A stretch of DNA of 64,000 bases, from assembly GCA_965248545.1 (NCBI GenBank), contig OZ252110.1:620001-684000 (forward strand). Reading direction: 5' to 3'. A program made the position numbers and the translations under genes. The DNA comes from Alteromonas_E sp965248545. Its GTDB lineage: Bacteria > Pseudomonadota > Gammaproteobacteria > Enterobacterales > Alteromonadaceae. The notes below the pieces were generated by a model. It was not told where the DNA came from and did no database searches. It saw only the letters and a program-made list of their open reading frames with translations. Within the stretch, counting starts at the first letter, position 1; every line of letters begins with the position of its first letter. Positions 62,417 to 64,000 of the stretch are shown piece by piece.

Positions 62417-63901
62417 TTACAGTAAGCTCTTACGTTGATTGGACGGAGGAATCCCTAAAGATTCACGGTATTTTGCTATCGTTCGCCGAGCCACTTTAAT
62501 GCCTTGGTCGGCCAACAATTGAGCAATCTTGCTGTCACTCAATGGTTTACTGGGTTTTTCTGCTGCTACCAGTTTTTTAATTAATGCCCGAATAGCCGTA
62601 GAAGAGCATTCGCCTCCACTTTCCGTCGCGACATGACTTGAGAAAAAGTATTTCAACTCGTAAATCCCACGTGGAGTATGCATATACTTTTGCGTCGTCA
62701 CGCGTGAAATAGTTGATTCATGCATATCGACCATTTCGGCTACATCATTGAGCACCATTGGTTTCATCATTTCAGGGCCATGCTCAAAGAACCCAATTTG
62801 TTGTTGCACGATGCAATTTGCCACTTTCATTAGGGTCTCATTGCGGCTCTCAAGACTTTTAATAAACCACTTAGCCTCTTGCATGTGCGAACGTATAAAC
62901 TGTGAGTCACTGCTATTGCGCGCATTGCGGCTCATAGCTGCATATTGCTGATTAATACTTAGTTTAGGCAAACTATCGGGATTTAGCTCAACATTCCAGC
63001 GACCATTTTTTTTACTCACCGAAACATCCGGGATAACGTACTCAGGCTCTTTTGTTATCAGAGCGCTACCGGGTCGCGGGTTTAGTGTTTGCAGCAATCT
63101 CAATGCTTCGCGTAACTCGTCTTCTTTTAGACGACTCTTGCGCATTAAGGTTCGATAATCTTTACTACTAAGAAGGTCGGTGTATTCGACCAAGAGTTGT
63201 TTCGCTTCAGAGAGCCACGGTGTATCAGGTGCAAACTGGTTTAGTTGAACCAACAGACACTCTTGCGGCGATCGAGACCCAGAGCCAATCGGATCAAACA
63301 TCTGAATGCGCTTTATCACACACAGTACTTCATCTTCTTCGATTTGCTCATCGGAAATATCGTCATCATTGACACTAACGAGGATATCCTCAATTGTGCA
63401 GGTCAAATAACCTGATTCATCAATTGAATCGATAATGGCAATCGCGATCGCGCGATCGACCTCGCTGAAGGGGGTGAGATCAACCTGCCACATCAAGTGG
63501 TCTTGGATATTGTCAGTCGTTTCCCCCTGAAAAACATGATCATCATCGCTGCTTGACGACATGGGTGCAGGTGCCGAAGAGGCGCTGTAGTACTCATCCC
63601 AAGTGCTATCGATTGGCAATTCATCAGGTAAATCATTTTTTTCTAATGCATCACCTGACTCAATGCTGTCAGCACTGACAGTTTCAACTTCATTACCCTC
63701 TTTATCTTTACTGTTAAGTGACTCCAAATTTGAGTCATTCTCACTGCCCTCTTCCATTTCAAGAAGTGGGTTAGAATCCAAGGCTTCTTGGATTTCGGTT
63801 TGTAAGTCTAGCGTCGACAATTGCAGCAACTTGATTGCTTGCTGCAACTGCGGGGTCATAGTGAGTTGTTGACTAAACTTTAGTTGTAACGAGGGCTTCA
63901 T
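62417..63901 (-). CDS. rpoN: RNA polymerase sigma-54 factor
   Basis: Alternative sigma factor for -24/-12 promoters that need NtrC-type activators. The 494-residue protein has region I rich in Gln/Leu (KFSQQLTMTPQLQQAIKLLQLS), an acidic region II (about 45-120), a core-binding domain, the helix-turn-helix DVAEMVDMHESTISRVTT and the RpoN box ARRTIAKYRE at 471-480 near the C-terminus. First complete gene of the rpoN-hpf-ptsN-rapZ-ptsO operon, with lptB just upstream. Confidence 0.98.
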   Translation of the reverse strand: MKPSLQLKFSQQLTMTPQLQQAIKLLQLSTLDLQTEIQEALDSNPLLEMEEGSENDSNLESLNSKDKEGNEVETVSADSIESGDALEKNDLPDELPIDSTWDEYYSASSAPAPMSSSSDDDHVFQGETTDNIQDHLMWQVDLTPFSEVDRAIAIAIIDSIDESGYLTCTIEDILVSVNDDDISDEQIEEDEVLCVIKRIQMFDPIGSGSRSPQECLLVQLNQFAPDTPWLSEAKQLLVEYTDLLSSKDYRTLMRKSRLKEDELREALRLLQTLNPRPGSALITKEPEYVIPDVSVSKKNGRWNVELNPDSLPKLSINQQYAAMSRNARNSSDSQFIRSHMQEAKWFIKSLESRNETLMKVANCIVQQQIGFFEHGPEMMKPMVLNDVAEMVDMHESTISRVTTQKYMHTPRGIYELKYFFSSHVATESGGECSSTAIRALIKKLVAAEKPSKPLSDSKIAQLLADQGIKVARRTIAKYRESLGIPPSNQRKSLL

Positions 63902-63973
63902 TTATTGCTCTTTGTTTCCCACATCATTGATACGATTGGCCTTATGTCGACGGTTAACAACGCTATAGCTTAA

Positions 63974-64000
63974 CTATAGCCTGAATTGCTCCCCTAGGTA
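63974..64000 (-). CDS. lptB: LptB, last eight codons (5' part outside window)
   Basis: The minus strand at the right edge reads YLGEQFRL then TAG. This is the conserved C-terminus of LptB (E. coli VYLGEDFRL), the ATPase of the LPS export machine, and lptB is the usual gene directly upstream of rpoN. The gap to rpoN is 72 bases. Too short for certainty on its own, but motif and position agree. Confidence 0.7.
   Translation of the reverse strand, partial: YLGEQFRL

Noticed and set aside
1..64000. tRNA genes, CRISPR arrays, insertion sequences or prophage
   Set aside because: Intergenic regions show no tRNA T-loop motif, no regularly spaced repeats and no transposase, integrase or phage structural gene.

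Overview
The window is ordinary chromosome from a marine gammaproteobacterium, most likely Alteromonadales or a close relative. Three kinds of evidence point there: conserved gammaproteobacterial neighbourhoods (thrABC with a thrL attenuator, rsmI / lpoA-yraN-diaA-dolP, arcB next to gltBD, and lptB-rpoN-hpf-ptsN-rapZ-ptsO), small families typical of that group (DUF3545, DUF3718, DUF3833, chalcone-isomerase-like), and many TonB-dependent receptors. I see no rRNA, tRNA, CRISPR array, phage or insertion sequence. Both ends are cut: an RND pump enters at base 1 and the last eight codons of lptB sit at the right edge.

Layout. 1-3.2 kb: tail of an RND efflux protein, pgi, and a DUF3545 gene. 3.2-8.7 kb, minus strand: thrL-thrA-thrB-thrC-ung, with a readable leader peptide, antiterminator and terminator. 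8.8-15.8 kb: a lone receiver protein, aceK without aceBA, a MAPEG protein, an OmpR-type two-component pair, a Sel1-repeat protein and a DUF3833/chalcone-isomerase-like pair. 16-20 kb: a PLP deaminase-like enzyme, an unknown protein, and carboxynorspermidine dehydrogenase plus decarboxylase (a spermidine route that uses aspartate semialdehyde). 20-31.3 kb: a TonB receptor and rsmI, then a FecI/FecR regulatory pair flanked by two closely related TonB receptors, only one of which carries the signalling (STN) domain. This block sits between rsmI and lpoA, which are adjacent and divergent in many relatives. 31.4-35 kb: lpoA-yraN-diaA-dolP. 35-48.5 kb: accessory genes, including DUF418, DUF3718, YHYH/PKD lipoprotein, crotonase, LysR, DMT exporter and nitroreductase. 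A minus-strand cluster then encodes a serine-hydrolase, a two-component system, DUF4345 and a previously unlisted 51-residue membrane peptide, followed by a LysR gene divergent from an isocitrate dehydrogenase. 48.5-57.4 kb: arcB and gltBD. 57.4-64 kb: a solute-binding protein, an Aer-like chemoreceptor, and the rpoN/PTS-Ntr operon.

How the genes work together. Carbon and nitrogen control is prominent: AceK and its likely target isocitrate dehydrogenase, ArcB, GOGAT, sigma-54 and the PTS-Ntr proteins. The threonine operon and the polyamine pair both draw on aspartate semialdehyde. The most distinctive items are the STN/non-STN receptor pair inserted in the rsmI-lpoA interval, an ArcB that lacks one of the two redox cysteines known from E. 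coli, a DiaA-position SIS protein that keeps the GmhA catalytic residues, and the translationally coupled 51-residue ORF.
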